Shown here one piece after another: positions 1-11,394 of a stretch of 64,000 nucleotides of DNA; the first letter of the stretch is position 1, and each line of letters opens with the position of its first letter. Made by a program: the position numbers and the translations under genes. Below the pieces are notes generated by a model that was not told where the DNA came from, ran no database searches, and worked only from the letters and a program-made list of their open reading frames with translations. Origin of the DNA: Didymella arachidicola (taxonomy: Eukaryota > Ascomycota > Dothideomycetes > Pleosporales > Didymellaceae); assembly GCA_016630955.3 (NCBI GenBank), contig CM049990.2, positions 1,674,001-1,738,000 of the forward strand, written 5' to 3'.

Positions 1-1208
1 TCGTTGTTGGTAGGTAGTTGGGGTGATGGAGTCCGCAGCCTCACATTGAGGGTTGATATGACCCGTTCTGGGTCAAAGGGGACCAATCCAGCGCCTCGGA
101 ACCCTCCCTGGATGTTGCTAGGGGTGATAGTCGCGTTATATGCTGCTCTTAAGCATACTAGGAACGACTGCTTGTCTATGTGGTTGATCCGGTTGCGCGA
201 GAGCTTGTTGACCTGATGCCCGTACTCCCGCTTCAAAGGGGCAAAACAACCCACATCAAGCAGCTGCAAGAGGTGCGATGAGTGCGCAGGCATTGTAAGA
301 GTTACAATCTTGTTCTCTTTGCAGTATTGGGTGAATGCTGCGGCCTGGTGGCTCTCATGGCCGTCTATAAGTAGCAAACGGTGGGTCCCATAGGTACGCT
401 CCTTAGTATGCCTGTTAAAGTGCTTCAACCAGTCAAGACCAAGCTCGTTGTTGGTCCAGCCGTTCTCAGAGACCCCAATTACCCAGTCCTGGGGCAGATC
501 TTTGTCCTTAGACCAGTTGGTGGTGTGGGTTTTGGCTTTAAGGATAATAAAGGGTGGAATAGCCCACCCTGCAGCATTTACGCCTAAGATTAACGTAGCC
601 CACTCCTTATTGCCTGGCTGTATCTGCTTTGCTCGTCCTCGGTTCTCTACGTCTGCAACCACTGCTCCAGGGGTAATCTGACCCATTGCAAAGCCAGTCT
701 CGTCAAAGTTGTACGTGTCTTCGTCCACAATGCCGTACTTAGCTTTGACATTAGCTACTAGGCTGAACCAGCCCTGTATTATCTCAGGATCCTCGCAGAG
801 GGCTCTCTTGTAGTCATACTTGCGACTAAACTTTACTTTTAGCCTTGGTTGACGCTTTACAAACGTACTGGGCCAATTTCGGCCAACAGGGGCCATTCCA
901 CGCTCTTGTCGCAGCAAATTGGCCATATCAGCCACATCTGACAAGCGAGGGGGTTCTCCTCGCTGTATAAGGTAAAGAACGTGATCAACAATCGCCTCCT
1001 CTGCGTGCTCATCCAGATACCGTCGGCTAGGCATAGAATCAACTCTTGAGGGCTGTCCAGCGCGTCGTTGGGCTAGTGTAGTTCGGGGCACGTTGAAGAT
1101 AGCTGCAACGCGTCGCAGGGAGAGATTCGCATCCTGTTTGATAGCTTGAAGTGCAAGCTGTATCCGAGCTTCTTTTAACGCGTCTGATTGACCTTGTTGT
1201 TGAGGCAT
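1..1208 (-). CDS. Pogo/Fot1-type transposase (DDE_1), partial
   Basis: The reading frame is open from the ATG at 1208 to the window edge (402 codons), with no stop. The N-terminus has the psq/CENP-B type helix-turn-helix region (QLALQAIKQDANLSLRR...). The catalytic core shows the first Asp in NFDETGF, the second in LIDGHESH and the third in LLDVGCF, in DD35D spacing. It is close to the E4 protein, sharing for example the PSRRYLDEHAE stretch. The C-terminal part, where relatives carry a zinc knuckle, is off the window. It could be functional, but only about three quarters of it is visible. The role is cut-and-paste transposition of its own element in the nucleus. Confidence 0.85.
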   Translation of the reverse strand, partial: MPQQQGQSDALKEARIQLALQAIKQDANLSLRRVAAIFNVPRTTLAQRRAGQPSRVDSMPSRRYLDEHAEEAIVDHVLYLIQRGEPPRLSDVADMANLLRQERGMAPVGRNWPSTFVKRQPRLKVKFSRKYDYKRALCEDPEIIQGWFSLVANVKAKYGIVDEDTYNFDETGFAMGQITPGAVVADVENRGRAKQIQPGNKEWATLILGVNAAGWAIPPFIILKAKTHTTNWSKDKDLPQDWVIGVSENGWTNNELGLDWLKHFNRHTKERTYGTHRLLLIDGHESHQAAAFTQYCKENKIVTLTMPAHSSHLLQLLDVGCFAPLKREYGHQVNKLSRNRINHIDKQSFLVCLRAAYNATITPSNIQGGFRGAGLVPFDPERVISTLNVRLRTPSPQLPTNN

Positions 1209-1289
1209 TAGTGTAGGGAGAGAGTTTTGGTGTGGTCTTGGCAAAAGTGGCCCACTAGACAGGGTGGCCCACTTACCCGTGAGGTACGT
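1..1289 (-). mobile_element. E1: Fot1/Pogo-like DNA transposon, cut by window start
   Basis: The element continues beyond the left edge. Its 5' terminus (right side here) ends with gaggtacgt followed by TA at 1290-1291. Within the terminal inverted repeat the motif GTGGGCCAC occurs twice, 17 bp apart, next to the box CTTTTGCCAAGACC that E2, E4 and E5 also carry. TA is the target site of the Tc1/mariner superfamily. The other end is outside the window, so the TIR pairing cannot be seen; the family is inferred from the transposase. Confidence 0.85.
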
Positions 1290-1559
1290 TATCTTAGGAT
1301 CTATATATTAGAATCTTCTAAAAATTTCACAGCTAGGTAATATGTATATAAAGATTAATGTCTTAGAATCTTAGAGTACTAGGCCTAATATAGCAGAAGT
1401 TTTTTATTTTGTTAGAGGATTTTAGCGTACTTTTCTAAAACTTTAATAACTATTCCCCCTTTAGGCCTAGGTTTCTAAGACTCTAGAACAAATATATATA
1501 TATAGATGCAGCTAAGGTATTAAATTTATAGGATATTCTATTAGGTAGATCCTAAGATA
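1290..1559. repeat. degenerate AT-rich fold-back repeat (MITE-like)
   Basis: The ends are inverted copies: TATCTTAGGATCTA at 1290-1303 and its complement at 1546-1559. Further inside, the pair gtcttagaatcttag / agactctag with an adjacent aggcct core also matches in inverted order. The arms are clearly diverged. The repeat lies directly against the TA at the end of E1 and has no coding content. An old miniature inverted-repeat element is the simplest reading. Confidence 0.5.
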
Positions 1560-1599
1560 TAGACCCCTGCATTTTTGATTTTCCCTAGTTAATTTTAGT

Positions 1600-1639
1600 G
1601 ATTCTCTCGCCCGTTGATTCTCTCGCCTGTGGGGTACGT
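1600..1639. repeat. solo terminus of a pogo-like element
   Basis: This stretch has the layout of a right-hand terminus of the E1-E5 family: the motif TGATTCTCTCGCC(C/T)GT is present twice 16 bp apart, followed by ggggtacgt and TA. There is no transposase attached to it; E2 begins immediately after. It is read as a left-over end of a further, lost family member. Confidence 0.45.
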
Positions 1640-3501
1640 TACATCACATACGAGCGGAACACATGGGCGAGCGGAACACTTTTGCCAAGACCCTACCAAA
1701 ATCACCCCTATTATGGCCCAAAACACCACAAATTGGCGCTGCATAAGGCAAAACAAGCTGTAATATTACTTAGGGACCTCTTCTGCTCTATTATTGCACG
1801 TTCGCGCGTTATGCCCACCCTCTCCGCACCTTCCACAGCGTCGTTGGGATGGTTTACCTCCTTTAGCACGCACCTGCGTCTTCCTCTTCTTTCCATCACT
1901 ACGCGCGCCAAACTCTGATAGAGCAGTCTGCCGCTGGCCCTCTTCAACCGCAAGGCTTCCCTCTGTCTGGATATGCCTTCTTTTACGTGATTTACGTTCT
2001 GTAGCAGCTGCTAGAGCTGCGTAAAGTGCAGCGTTCTCCCGTTGTGCCAAAGCCAGCTTGTGCGCAACTATTGCTGCCCCCTTTGAGACCTTCTCAAACG
2101 CTTCAACCATAGAATTAGGTGAGCTGTCTATGTGCCTCTGAATCCTCTTCTTCACAAGCGTTGATTGCGACCCAAATTCCAGGGTATTGCTTGGGGTTTG
2201 CAACTGCCAGAGCGGGCTGTTTTGGGGGAGTGGTGGCGATGGGGTGCGCAGCTTCACATTCAGAGCCGATATGACGCGATCTGGGGCAAACGGAGCCAAT
2301 CCGGCCCCTCAGAACCCTCCTTGAATGTTGCTAGTGGTTATAGCTTTCTTGTGAGCCGCTATGAAGCATAGGAGGAACTCCTGCTTTGTGATGTGGTTGA
2401 TCCGGTTGTGTATGAGCCGATTGACCTCATCCCCGTACGCCTTCTTCAGAGGGCCAAAACAAGCCACATCAAGTGGCTGCAGGAGGTGCGATGAGTGTGG
2501 AGGCATGCATAGACCTATAATATTGTGATCCTTGCAGTATTGCTTGAATTCCTTGGAGTTGTGGCTCTCGTGGCCGTCGATAACCAGCAGTCGGTGGGTA
2601 CCAACAGTACGCGTCTTTGTATGCCTGTTAAAGTGCTCCAACCAGTCAAAACCAAGCTCATTGGTAGTCCAGCCGTTCTCAGAGACAGCAACAGTCCAAT
2701 CCTGGGGCAGGTCATCGTCTTTGTACCAGTTGGACTGGTGGCGGCGGGCTTTGAAGATGATGTAGGGCGGAATGGCCCACCCTGTGGCATTAATGCCCTG
2801 GATGACCGTTACCCACTCGCGATTGCCTGGCTGGACCGCTTTTGCCCGTCCACGGTTCTCTGAAGCTGTGACGACTGCTCCGGAGCTTATCTGGCCCATC
2901 ATGAAGCCTGTCTCGTCGAAGTTGTACGTGTCGTCGTCCTGGATGCCATACTTGGCTTTGGTGTTGGCTACAAGGTCAAACCAGCCCTGTATGACCTCAG
3001 GATCTTCGCAGAGGGCTCTTTTGTAGTCGTACTTGCGATTGAAGACCACTTTGAGCTCCTCCTGGCGCGAAACGAACGTGCTGGCCCAGTTTGAGCCAAC
3101 AGGGGCCAAACCGCGCTCTTTCCGCAGAGAATTGGCGATATCAGTCACATCTGCGAGCCGGGGAGGCCATCCTTGCTTAGAGAGCTCAAGTATGTGCGTA
3201 ACAATCACCTGCTCCTCAGTATTGGTCAGATTCCGTGAGTTGGCCATGGTATCAACGCGTGAAGGTCGTCCGGCGCGTCGTTTGCGTACAATGGTTTCAG
3301 AGACTCCGTAGATAGCTGCAGCGCGTCGCAGGGAGAGTTTTAGGTCTTGTTTAAGAGCTTGAATTGCAAGCTGTATCTGAGCTTCTTTTAACGCGTCTTT
3401 CTGTTGTTTTCGTGGAGGCATTAGTAGAGGTTGGTGTTTTGGTAGGGTCTTGGCAAAAGTGTTCCGCTCGCCCATGTGTTCCGCTCGCATGTGATGTACG
3501 T
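1640..3501 (-). mobile_element. E2: Fot1/Pogo-like DNA transposon
   Basis: Both ends carry GCGAGCGGAACAC twice with 17-bp spacing (one mismatch at the left end), in inverted orientation, next to TTTTGCCAAGACCCTACC. The right end is ...gatgtacgt followed by TA at 3502-3503. The left border is less certain because it abuts the solo terminus at 1600-1639 and has a one-base difference from the right TIR, so 1640 is approximate. The element holds one transposase reading frame, broken by a single stop. Confidence 0.8.
1766..3421 (-). pseudogene. E2 transposase, one internal TGA
   Basis: The frame begins at ATG 3421 (MPPRKQQKD...) and keeps one phase to the stop at 1766, except for a TGA at 2311-2309 (codon 371). 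Relatives read GGFRGAG here, so CGA has become TGA: a C-to-T change in a CpG. The HTH region, NFDETGF, VIDGHESH and LQPLDVACF (DD35D) all lie before the stop. The lost tail has a coiled segment and a CCHC zinc knuckle of the form CGRCGEGGHNARTC. The truncated protein would retain the whole catalytic core, so loss of activity is likely but not certain. Confidence 0.85.
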
Positions 3502-3561
3502 TACCTAGTATTAGAGGAGTTATTTAGAAGTAAAAATAGAGATTTAACTAGTAAAACTAGG

Positions 3562-3603
3562 TGGTCCGCTCGTTGACATAGTGCGCTCGTTGTACATGTA
3601 CGT
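3562..3603. repeat. second solo terminus of a pogo-like element
   Basis: The motif (T/G)(C/G)CGCTCGTTG appears twice about 17-18 bp apart, followed by catgtacgt and TA at 3604-3605, which is the layout of the E1-E5 right terminus. No matching left end or transposase was found nearby. The rest of 3504-3808 is AT-rich and shows no gene. Confidence 0.4.
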
Positions 3604-3808
3604 TATCTATGTTATGTAGAGTTCCTCTATAGAGAGAAAAGACAACTTTTTAGTAACACTTGTGCAAATCTAATAGAGTAGAAGGAACTTTTAACGCATC
3701 ACTGTAAGATAGTCACAGGAAATCTGTAAGTGGTTTATAACTGATCCTTACTTTTGGGAAGCTACAGTAGGCGTTCTGTTGCAGCCGCATTACCCTACCT
3801 GATAGCCC

Positions 3809-5691
3809 TTAGAAAAGCTGCATAGATCGCTTGTAGGATGTGGAGTTTCCACCACCAGTCGTGACGTTCCCATATACGGTATCGTTGGAGTTTGCCTGAT
3901 CGAGCCATGCAGCCTTCAAAGACCAGACAGCAACACTAGCAGTCACAGTCTCGTTCAAACCTGCCGTCTTGAGAATCATCGTATCCAGCGGCCTGGTTGG
4001 GAAGAATAGGCTGGTCGCAGCAGCTTCGCCTCCATTCAGGAAAAGTTCGATGATCGACCTGTCGACAATACCTGAGACTCGAATTGAGCCATCGCCGTTT
4101 GGATCGTAGAGCGACGCATAGGAGAACTTATCAGTAAACAAAGGATTTTCGAAGCTATTTGTCTTTCCGCGGTCTAGCCATAAGGTGCCGTCGGACGGAA
4201 GGAGTAAGCCGCCAGAAATAGATTCACCAGATACGGAGGACAAGAACGTAAAGTTGAGAGTACCATCAAGCGCATCGTTGGAGAGACCTGTGATGTTCGC
4301 CTCGAAATACAAAGCTCCAGATCTGACTTGGGAGTAGTCGACAAGGACTGTGCCGTTTCCAAGTGAGCTGTTAGAAGCAAGTTCGGATTCGATAATTGCG
4401 TCAACTCCGACCGGGTAGTGCATCATAGTCAGACCTTGTCGGGGAAGGTTCTTCAAGTAATGCCCCCGGGGGACTGTCATTGCGCTGCGGAAGCCATCAC
4501 CGACCTGCTGACCAGCAGTGGGTACGACATTGGTATACTGCCAGTTGCTTGCCCAGGCCATGCTGATCTGATCCTGATCAGATGGAATACCGTAGAAGAA
4601 CTGGTCGGCATAGTTGTCCTTTGCGAAATCAGTGAGTCTGGTAAGCGCGTCGTCGGGCGTGAAATGAGTGCCATTGAAGTCGCCAAGGAGGTATTGTGTG
4701 ACGGAGCCACCGAGTGGTGCACCAGGATTAATCGAGATCACCATTGCCCAGCGAGACTCTGGCTGACCACTAGTGGCGTTCTCGACGCGGATCTCAACGA
4801 AGTTTGGACATTCATACTGCAGACCAGACAGTCCGTAGCTCGAAAAGTTGCTGGCAGGCGTCCAATCAATCAGATTTTGGCTCGTAAAGAATCCGACTAC
4901 GAAGTCGATAGGGTATGCGACAACCATAACCCAGCTCTCGGTTGGCGCGTGCCAGATGACCTTGGGATCTCTGAACTGATTAGGGTGAGTACCTCCTGGC
5001 TCGATAACAGGGTTGTTCTCGTACTTCTCGAAAGTGTAGCCGCCGTCAAAACTGAATGCAATGTCCTGAGTCTGACGCTCAGGCGTGTTGATGGTGTAAA
5101 TCGCAACAACGCCGTTGGTCTGGTTACCGAACATTCCAGAGGTATTATTGCTGTCGACGACGGCAGATCCTGAGAACACGCCCTCGTCTGCAGCACCAGG
5201 GAAGATCGCTATCTGCTGGTTCGTCCACGTGTACAGATCTTTGCTCGTGGCGTGTCCCCAGTGCTGATTGCCAGCGACATTAGCGGTCGGATTGTCTAGG
5301 TCACTATCAGTTTCGATGTTCCTAGGACTTCAGAGTGACGTACACTGGTAGTAAAGGTGGTAGACACCGTCTGCGTCAACAAACATGCCCTGTTGATCAA
5401 ATTAGTCATTTCACTTCTTCCGCAAGTAGTGATACGTACATTCGGATCGTTCATGAAGCCCACGGGAGGGCTGAAATGAACCTGCGGTCGATATTGACCT
5501 CCATAGTTGCCTGACAGTGGTGTGCCGGTGGGTACATTGGACTGTGAATAGGTCGAGGATGGCGCCACACTCGCTGATGCTGCGGACGATGCTGCGCTTG
5601 AAGCCGCAGAGATCATGCTTGAAGCATCTTGAGCGAGAGAGAATGCCGTGAAGCTCGTAAGAGTCGCAAGTACAGACAAGTATGGATGCAT
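3809..5691 (-). CDS. secreted GH32 beta-fructofuranosidase / inulinase-type enzyme
   Basis: Three exons: 5691-5440, 5389-5344 and 5295-3809, with introns of 50 and 48 bp that have GTACGT donors; the product is 594 residues. The N-terminus is a signal peptide (MHPYLSVLATLTSFTAFSLA), followed by a Ser/Ala-rich linker. GH32 landmarks are present: FMNDPNG with the nucleophile Asp (about residue 82, split by intron 1), RDP (about 209) and YECP with the acid/base Glu (about 261). A C-terminal beta-sandwich follows. It should hydrolyse or transfer fructose from sucrose, inulin or levan outside the cell. Sequence alone does not separate invertase, inulinase and fructosyltransferase. Many N-glycosylation sequons fit secretion. 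Confidence 0.9.
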
Positions 5692-6548
5692 GTTGAAGGT
5701 TGTTTACAACGCAGTCAACCATAAGTGCAGTGTCTACGATGTCGGGGTCTCGCTACGACTTATGTATTACTCCGCACACTCCACGCAGGTTTTCCATCGG
5801 TAAGATACCTTTATATTGTGACGAAATGCCCCCGCAAACGTGGAGACTTACAGCTTGGCTTGCGATCACCGGCAGGCTCGCCATGCGAGGTCGTGAAGCT
5901 CAATCAAACGAGATCGTCGGAACAAAGCCCGGGAGGAATTCCAGGCACGAGCGGCTCAAACCCCTCAAGCATTCTGCAGAGAAACTTCGGAAAAGCTGCA
6001 CTGCGGGGACCTCTGCATAAGCTCAGGTCAGCAGTTTGTAAGGAAACATGCCGTTCCAGTCCTGATGAGTGCAAGTTGACGACTATCCATTGCATGGCTG
6101 CAAGCGGTGTTGTAAAAACATGCGTGCGACGAATCAAGGTTTGGCGGAAGCAGAAGCCCGCACAGACGTATGCGCTACCCGACATTAGGCCTCCAGATGG
6201 CTGGTAAGGGGAAACTTCCCAGCGTTCTGGCACTGTGGGGATTCTCCAGATCACATCACGACACGACCTTGCAGTGCATCGCATCGGGTTCAGAATTTTG
6301 CCCTACTCACCTCCGACAGGTCAAGATGAGGACTGTTTGGCCTCGAGTAGGACTCGCCATCACCGCGATTGCGTGCTAAAGCTTACCAGAGTGGCACAGC
6401 TTTCTGACCATGGAGTACCGGTAAGTTGTGGTGACACGAGGCTCTGTGATCTTGGCCATTAGCCGCTCTGCGAGTCATTGCTAGGTGCTGTGTCGGGACA
6501 GCAAGAAGATTCGATTTATGGGTCTCGCTCTCGTATTTCCGGACCTAA
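5692..6548. other. gene-free spacer upstream of GH32
   Basis: This 857-bp stretch separates the start of the GH32 gene from the stop of the MFS gene; both genes are on the minus strand. Open frames here are short, lack homology-like features and overlap on both strands. I see only promoter DNA. Confidence 0.6.
5810..5815 (-). promoter_or_regulatory. possible TATA box of the GH32 gene
   Basis: TATAAA on the minus strand, about 120 bp upstream of the GH32 start codon. Assigned by position only. Confidence 0.3.
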
Positions 6549-8385
6549 TCAATTGGTACTCCGAAGTCCGGCGTTGTACACGAACAAACTTGCAAGAACA
6601 GCTACAGCAGCGATCCCTGTAGATGACGTGAAGGAGTATCTTACGTTTGTTCAGCTCATGAGGCCAAAGTTGAGGCTGCAACTTACCTGATTCCATCATA
6701 GTAGACCAGTCGAGCCTTGAGCTGTATATCTGGAGGTAATGCCTGGAGCGAAGTGACGGAGTGTCGGATGCTTTCAATGATCTAAATCATTGTCAGTGTC
6801 CTGATCGATCCTCGTGGCGCTGAGCTACCTTTTCTTTATCTGCAATGCCAGACAGCGCTTCTGGCAGCCTCCACTTCAGCGTGTTTTGCACAATCGAGGC
6901 GGTGATGGCTACACCCCAGACGCTACCCAGAGAACGGATGAGGTATACGGTGGATGCGGAAACGGCATGATCTGAGTATGGTTAGCTCTGTCGAAAATAC
7001 ATTGGAAAGACTAACCAGAATGATCAAAGGAGGCCAATGTGGTGAACAGCATCGCTGGGTAGATGATACCTTGACCAAGGTTCGCCGGAAAGATGAAAAC
7101 AAGGTACTTCCAAGTGCTGTCGTAGAAGCCGAGTGAAGTCACCAACCCGTTACCTAGAGCCATCAAGACTGCCCCAAAACGAACGAGAGATAGAAGTCTG
7201 CCATATCTTGACATGACAACACCTGCGATAATGCCCCCTATTGGAGTCGCCAAGGAGGGGATGGCAAGGCGGGTGCCCGCTTTGGTTGCAGAATCTAACA
7301 AAACCACCTGGAAGAACAATGGCAACATGAAAAGGTAAGCGTAGGCTGCTGTACCTGCGCATAGATTCGCAGCCTGTATCGAAATAGGATTTCGTCCACG
7401 CAATTGGCGCATAGGGATGATGGGACTTGCTGTGGTCGTAGCCTCGATGAAGACAAATATTGCGAGCAGGACGATGCTACCTAGCAAGCAACCGATCACC
7501 CATCCACTGCTCCATGGAAGCTCGTTGCCACCTAGACTGAGTCCAATGAGCTGGATTGAGACTGCTACGACAAGTAACAGAGCTCCTGTGAAATCGACAC
7601 GAGCCTTGATTTCCTGCCAGGTGAATTGGGGAGTGGTTGGGTTGCTGATCACAAGCCAACCCAGGAAAAGAGCGACTGCAGAAATCGGGGCTTGAAGCAA
7701 GAAACACCAACGCCTGGAGATGTTAACAGATGCAAACTCAATTGAAAGCAACCGAGCATACCAGCCAATCGAGTCGGCGATTGCACCGCCGAACGAGGCC
7801 CCGCAGATGGCTCCAAACCCGAACATACTGTTTTGCAGTGCTTGGTACATTCCTCGCCTACGAAATGGTATCATGTCTGAGTTGATAATAGTGGCTGGTA
7901 ATTTTGTTAGTAAAGTCACGAATCTGATCTGAGATGAGGAAAGATGTACCCATTGTCATAAGACCACCGCCACCGAAGCCAGTCAGCGCTCGCATCAGGT
8001 TGACAGTGAGGATGCTCGTCCCAGACCCACATCCTAGACAACCCGCTGCGAATGTTACAGTCGAGACAAAAAAGCAAATACGTCTTCCAAAAATGTCAGA
8101 AAAGCGGCCATACAATGGCTGGAAGGCTGTTGAGGTGACCAGATACGCCGTGGTCAGCCAACTGGCCGTGTTTGCCGCGCCAAATTCTGAGCTGATCACA
8201 GTATACGTGGATGCTGTTACAGTTCCGTCGAAGCCGTAAAGGAATACATTCGCGAAAATCGCCAGCTCGATCCAGATGAATGCGCGTGGAGGTGTCCATT
8301 CCGCCTCATCAGGCGCCTTTAGTAATGGCGTGTCTTCTCCAGCTGAGCTACTGCCGTTATCTATCCCATCTCGAGGCAAGCTCAT
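6549..8385 (-). CDS. MFS drug:H+ antiporter-type transporter (14-TM, DHA2-like)
   Basis: Six exons: 8385-7950, 7894-7762, 7713-7016, 6971-6829, 6781-6687 and 6639-6549, with introns of 44-55 bp; the product is 531 residues. The acidic N-terminus ends in a dileucine-like LLKAPDEAEW stretch. The first membrane helices contain WLTTAYLVTSTAFQPLYGR, then the MFS motif A, GRFSDIFGRR. Motif C-type glycine-rich helices and the C-terminal SIRHS...LPP and YYDGIRYSF segments match the fungal multidrug / basic amino acid (Vba-like) exporter group. It probably exports small molecules across the plasma or vacuolar membrane; the substrate is unknown. It is divergent from the FAD oxidase at 9834 across a 1.4-kb shared upstream region. 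Confidence 0.88.
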
Positions 8386-9833
8386 CTTGTTGGTAGGGTC
8401 TTAGATCCGAGTTAACAATTCTGCTTGCGGAGACTTGAAGTTCTGAGGGGGCAGCGGCTCGATATGGCTACGCAACGCAGAAGATGAAGATGATACAAGC
8501 TGCATGTTGTCCGCGAATCGGCTGATGGTTGACCTGAGCATTATCGCTCTGCCGCGTAGTGAGAGTCAGACGATGTCGAAATAGGTGGATGACGTCACTT
8601 GAATGCGCTAAGCGAGCCGTTTCGTGAACGTAGATCCACCAAACGTCTTCCTGCCACCAATCTTCTCTACTTGAGCAACATGTTCTGCTCAGCACGCGAT
8701 TTCATTGCCATCTGACGTGTCTTGAACTGGACCTGTCCGTGTAGTATGCGTAGGCTTACAATTACCTATTGCGAGAGGAGCCTGAGACGCGTCTTAATCC
8801 TTCTTTGTCTACAACCATGAGCAAACACCAACGGCAGACAGCGACGGGCTCTTGCACCATAACTCACGCGCGGCTAACAGGCTCGATTGGGAGCACCAAA
8901 TGTTCTATGCCGGTCGTTGCAATTTTGTTTATCCGCACGTATGTGGGGAGTGCTAAGCACCAGGAACCGAAAGACTCGGCAGCGAATATCAGGGCCGCTC
9001 ACACATGTGTCTGTCGCAAATATTTGGACAAATGCAAGATCCGTTTGCGCAACGGCTTACAGTCATGGTATGTAGGCTCCGTTGAGCCAAGTGGCGGCAC
9101 CCCTCTACAACGCGCAGAACCATGCGCACAACAACGCGCCAGACCTCAAACAGGCTGCACAACTCGTCTCTGTTTCTATGGCGCGCCTACACTGAATGTT
9201 AGGCGGGGTATCCTTGGAAAGGCGAGGCCGCAATACCGTTGCGCCAAGCGGCAGATTAATGTTGATAGGCGGTTGCAGTGCACGTGGACACAACTTTATG
9301 TGCTGAAAACTTCATGAACAATCGCGGATAGACTCTCGTGTCGATGTGTCGCCCAGTGGTGTTATCAGATCCTGCCGCCCAAACAAGGCGGTAATCTCTC
9401 GCGGACCCACGGAAGCGCCGGATTTGCGGCCGCAATAGGAATGTCGTTTTACAAGAGGATTCTTTGTCTACCAGACATCGTGTGAAAGAGTAAAGGAAAT
9501 GGTCGCGCTATGTGGTCGAGTATGACATGATAAGAAAGTGGTAGTCTTAGGAGGCAGTTGCGAAAGGTGGAAAGAAAGCTAAGACTTGGCTTTGTCGCAC
9601 TAGGCAGGAGCTGTAATCTACTCCTCTTGTCAACCGAGATGCACCGAGCTCAACCACTACCTGTGTCGTCGATGCATGCGAGATGAGCCGCGATTTTTAT
9701 TGCGCCGAGCGGGTTTGGCAAACTTTGGCTTGGAGGAGAGCTTCAGAAGCCACGAGGTTCCGAGGCCGCTCAAGCTTAAATAACAGCACCGCATACTCTA
9801 GACCTCGCCCCTATACCTAGGTACCTCTTCAAA
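8386..9833. other. divergent promoter region, no gene seen
   Basis: About 1.45 kb between the diverging MFS and FAD-oxidase genes. The longest open frame (8769-9317, plus strand) is Cys/Arg-rich low-quality sequence with no recognisable domain. It most likely holds both promoters; an AT-rich gcttaaataac lies about 60 bp upstream of the oxidase start. Confidence 0.5.
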
Positions 9834-11394
9834 ATGGTTTACTTCGATACCTACAAGCACAGCCTGCTTGGGCTTTTGTGTCTGACACCAACCCTCACGC
9901 TTGGCCAAACCAGCAAAGCAGAAAGCATTCACGCTTGTCTTACAAACGGAGGCGTCAATGCCTCCATTTCGACAGATGCCACTTGGACCAACGATACTGC
10001 CGCTTTTCAGTTCCGTATTCCTCGAGCACCCGTTTCTGTAGCATTCCCGCAGGACAAGGATGAGGTGGCGCTCGCATTGAGCTGCGCCCGCAACGCCTCA
10101 GTCAAAGTGTCTGTCGTCGGTCGTGCTCACTCCTTCCAAGGCTATGGCTTCGGCGCCCCAGGAAATCTGGTCATTCACATGGACGCATTCACTGAGCGCA
10201 GCTTTGACGCCACCACGAAGCAACTCACCTACGGTGGAGGCTCGAACGTTGGGCCGACTGCTAAGTTTCTGTGGGATACCGAGAAGCGCCACTTTCCACA
10301 CGTACGCGGCTCGCATGTTGGTCTTGTGGGCAGCAGCTTTGGTGGAGGCTTCGGCAGTAAGTAGCTTATTGCAAATTCCCGGGATTGTTGGACTAACGTA
10401 CTCCACAGCTACCAGCAGGTTCCTTGGTATTCCTGCCGACAATCTTGTCTCAGTGGAATACATGCTTTACAACGGCACAGTTGTCACAGCGAGCTCTGGT
10501 TCCGACTTACTTTGGGCTGCCCAGGGTGCTGGCGCCAATTTCGGTGTCGTTCTTTCTGCAACGACGAAGACATTCGAGCTGCCTCATGATGGAGCCGTAA
10601 GCTACACGCTGGCGTTGGGACAGATCGACACTGACACGGCGTCTTCTGCACTTCTCGCAATTCAGAAGTGGGTTCTTGACGGCAAGGCGTCAGATGAGCT
10701 GTCCCTTCGCTTCAGCATCGCTGACTACTCGTCTGCTGGATTCTTCTACGGTCCCGAGGCTGACTTCGACGCCCTTTTCGCTCCGCTCGTTAAGTCTTTG
10801 AAATCGATCGTCCCTGGGGTGAATCTGACAAAGACTGTCCAGCCTTCTTTCTGGGACTCGGAGGTTGCCGCCGTTGGTCCCGGCATGAACGCTCCAAATG
10901 GAGGGGCTCTTGGCGGCCGCGCTTCCCTAGTACAGTCTTGGGTTCTAACAAATAAGAATCCACTCAACATCAAGCAGGCAAAGGCCCTCTTCACTAGCTA
11001 CACATCGCTGAATCGAACCGACCTCACTGAAGCCGGCTTCCTTGACCTTTGGGGAGGTGTTAGCCGTGACATCGCTGACAGCGATCACGCTTTCGCGCAT
11101 GGCAACAACCTTTGGCTGATACGCGTTGATGGTGTTGGAGTCAATAACGTCTGGCCTAGCGATGGTCTTGCTTATATGCAGAACATTTTCAAACCTTTCG
11201 AGAGCGCGCTGAAGAAGTCAGCTCCAATCCGCGGTTTCGTCAACTACGTCAACTCAGAACTTAGCGTCAAGGAGTGGAGCTCGAGGTTGTATGGCGCCAA
11301 TTTTGCACGACTCCAGAAGATCAAGGCGGCAGTAGATCCCACAGAGCTGTTCTCCGGGTACGGGCTTGCTATCCCGCTCGCTCGTCGCTCCTAG
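9834..11394 (+). CDS. secreted FAD-linked oxidase (FAD_binding_4 + BBE)
   Basis: Two exons, 9834-10356 and 10409-11394 (52-bp intron, GTAAGT donor, CTAAC branch); the product is 502 residues. A signal peptide ends near LTLGQ. The PCMH-type FAD domain carries VVGRAHSFQGYG, where the His is the usual 8-alpha covalent FAD ligand. The second loop reads GLVGSSFGGGFG and lacks the Cys that bicovalent berberine-bridge enzymes have, so single covalent attachment is expected. The C-terminal BBE segment (YGANFARLQKIKAAVDPTELF) is present. The family oxidises sugars, alcohols or secondary metabolites with O2; the substrate cannot be told. No biosynthetic core gene (PKS or NRPS) is nearby. Confidence 0.88.

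Noticed and set aside
4418..5173. 251-codon plus-strand frame inside the GH32 gene
   Set aside because: Antisense shadow; GH32 exon 3 carries the catalytic RDP and ECP motifs on the other strand.
5725..6284. overlapping frames of 126-160 codons upstream of GH32
   Set aside because: Frames on both strands overlap each other, have no domain or splice logic, and lie where the GH32 promoter must be.
8769..9317. 182-codon plus-strand frame between the MFS and oxidase genes
   Set aside because: Composition is odd (Cys/Arg-rich), with no signal peptide or domain and no intron-like structure; treated as promoter DNA.
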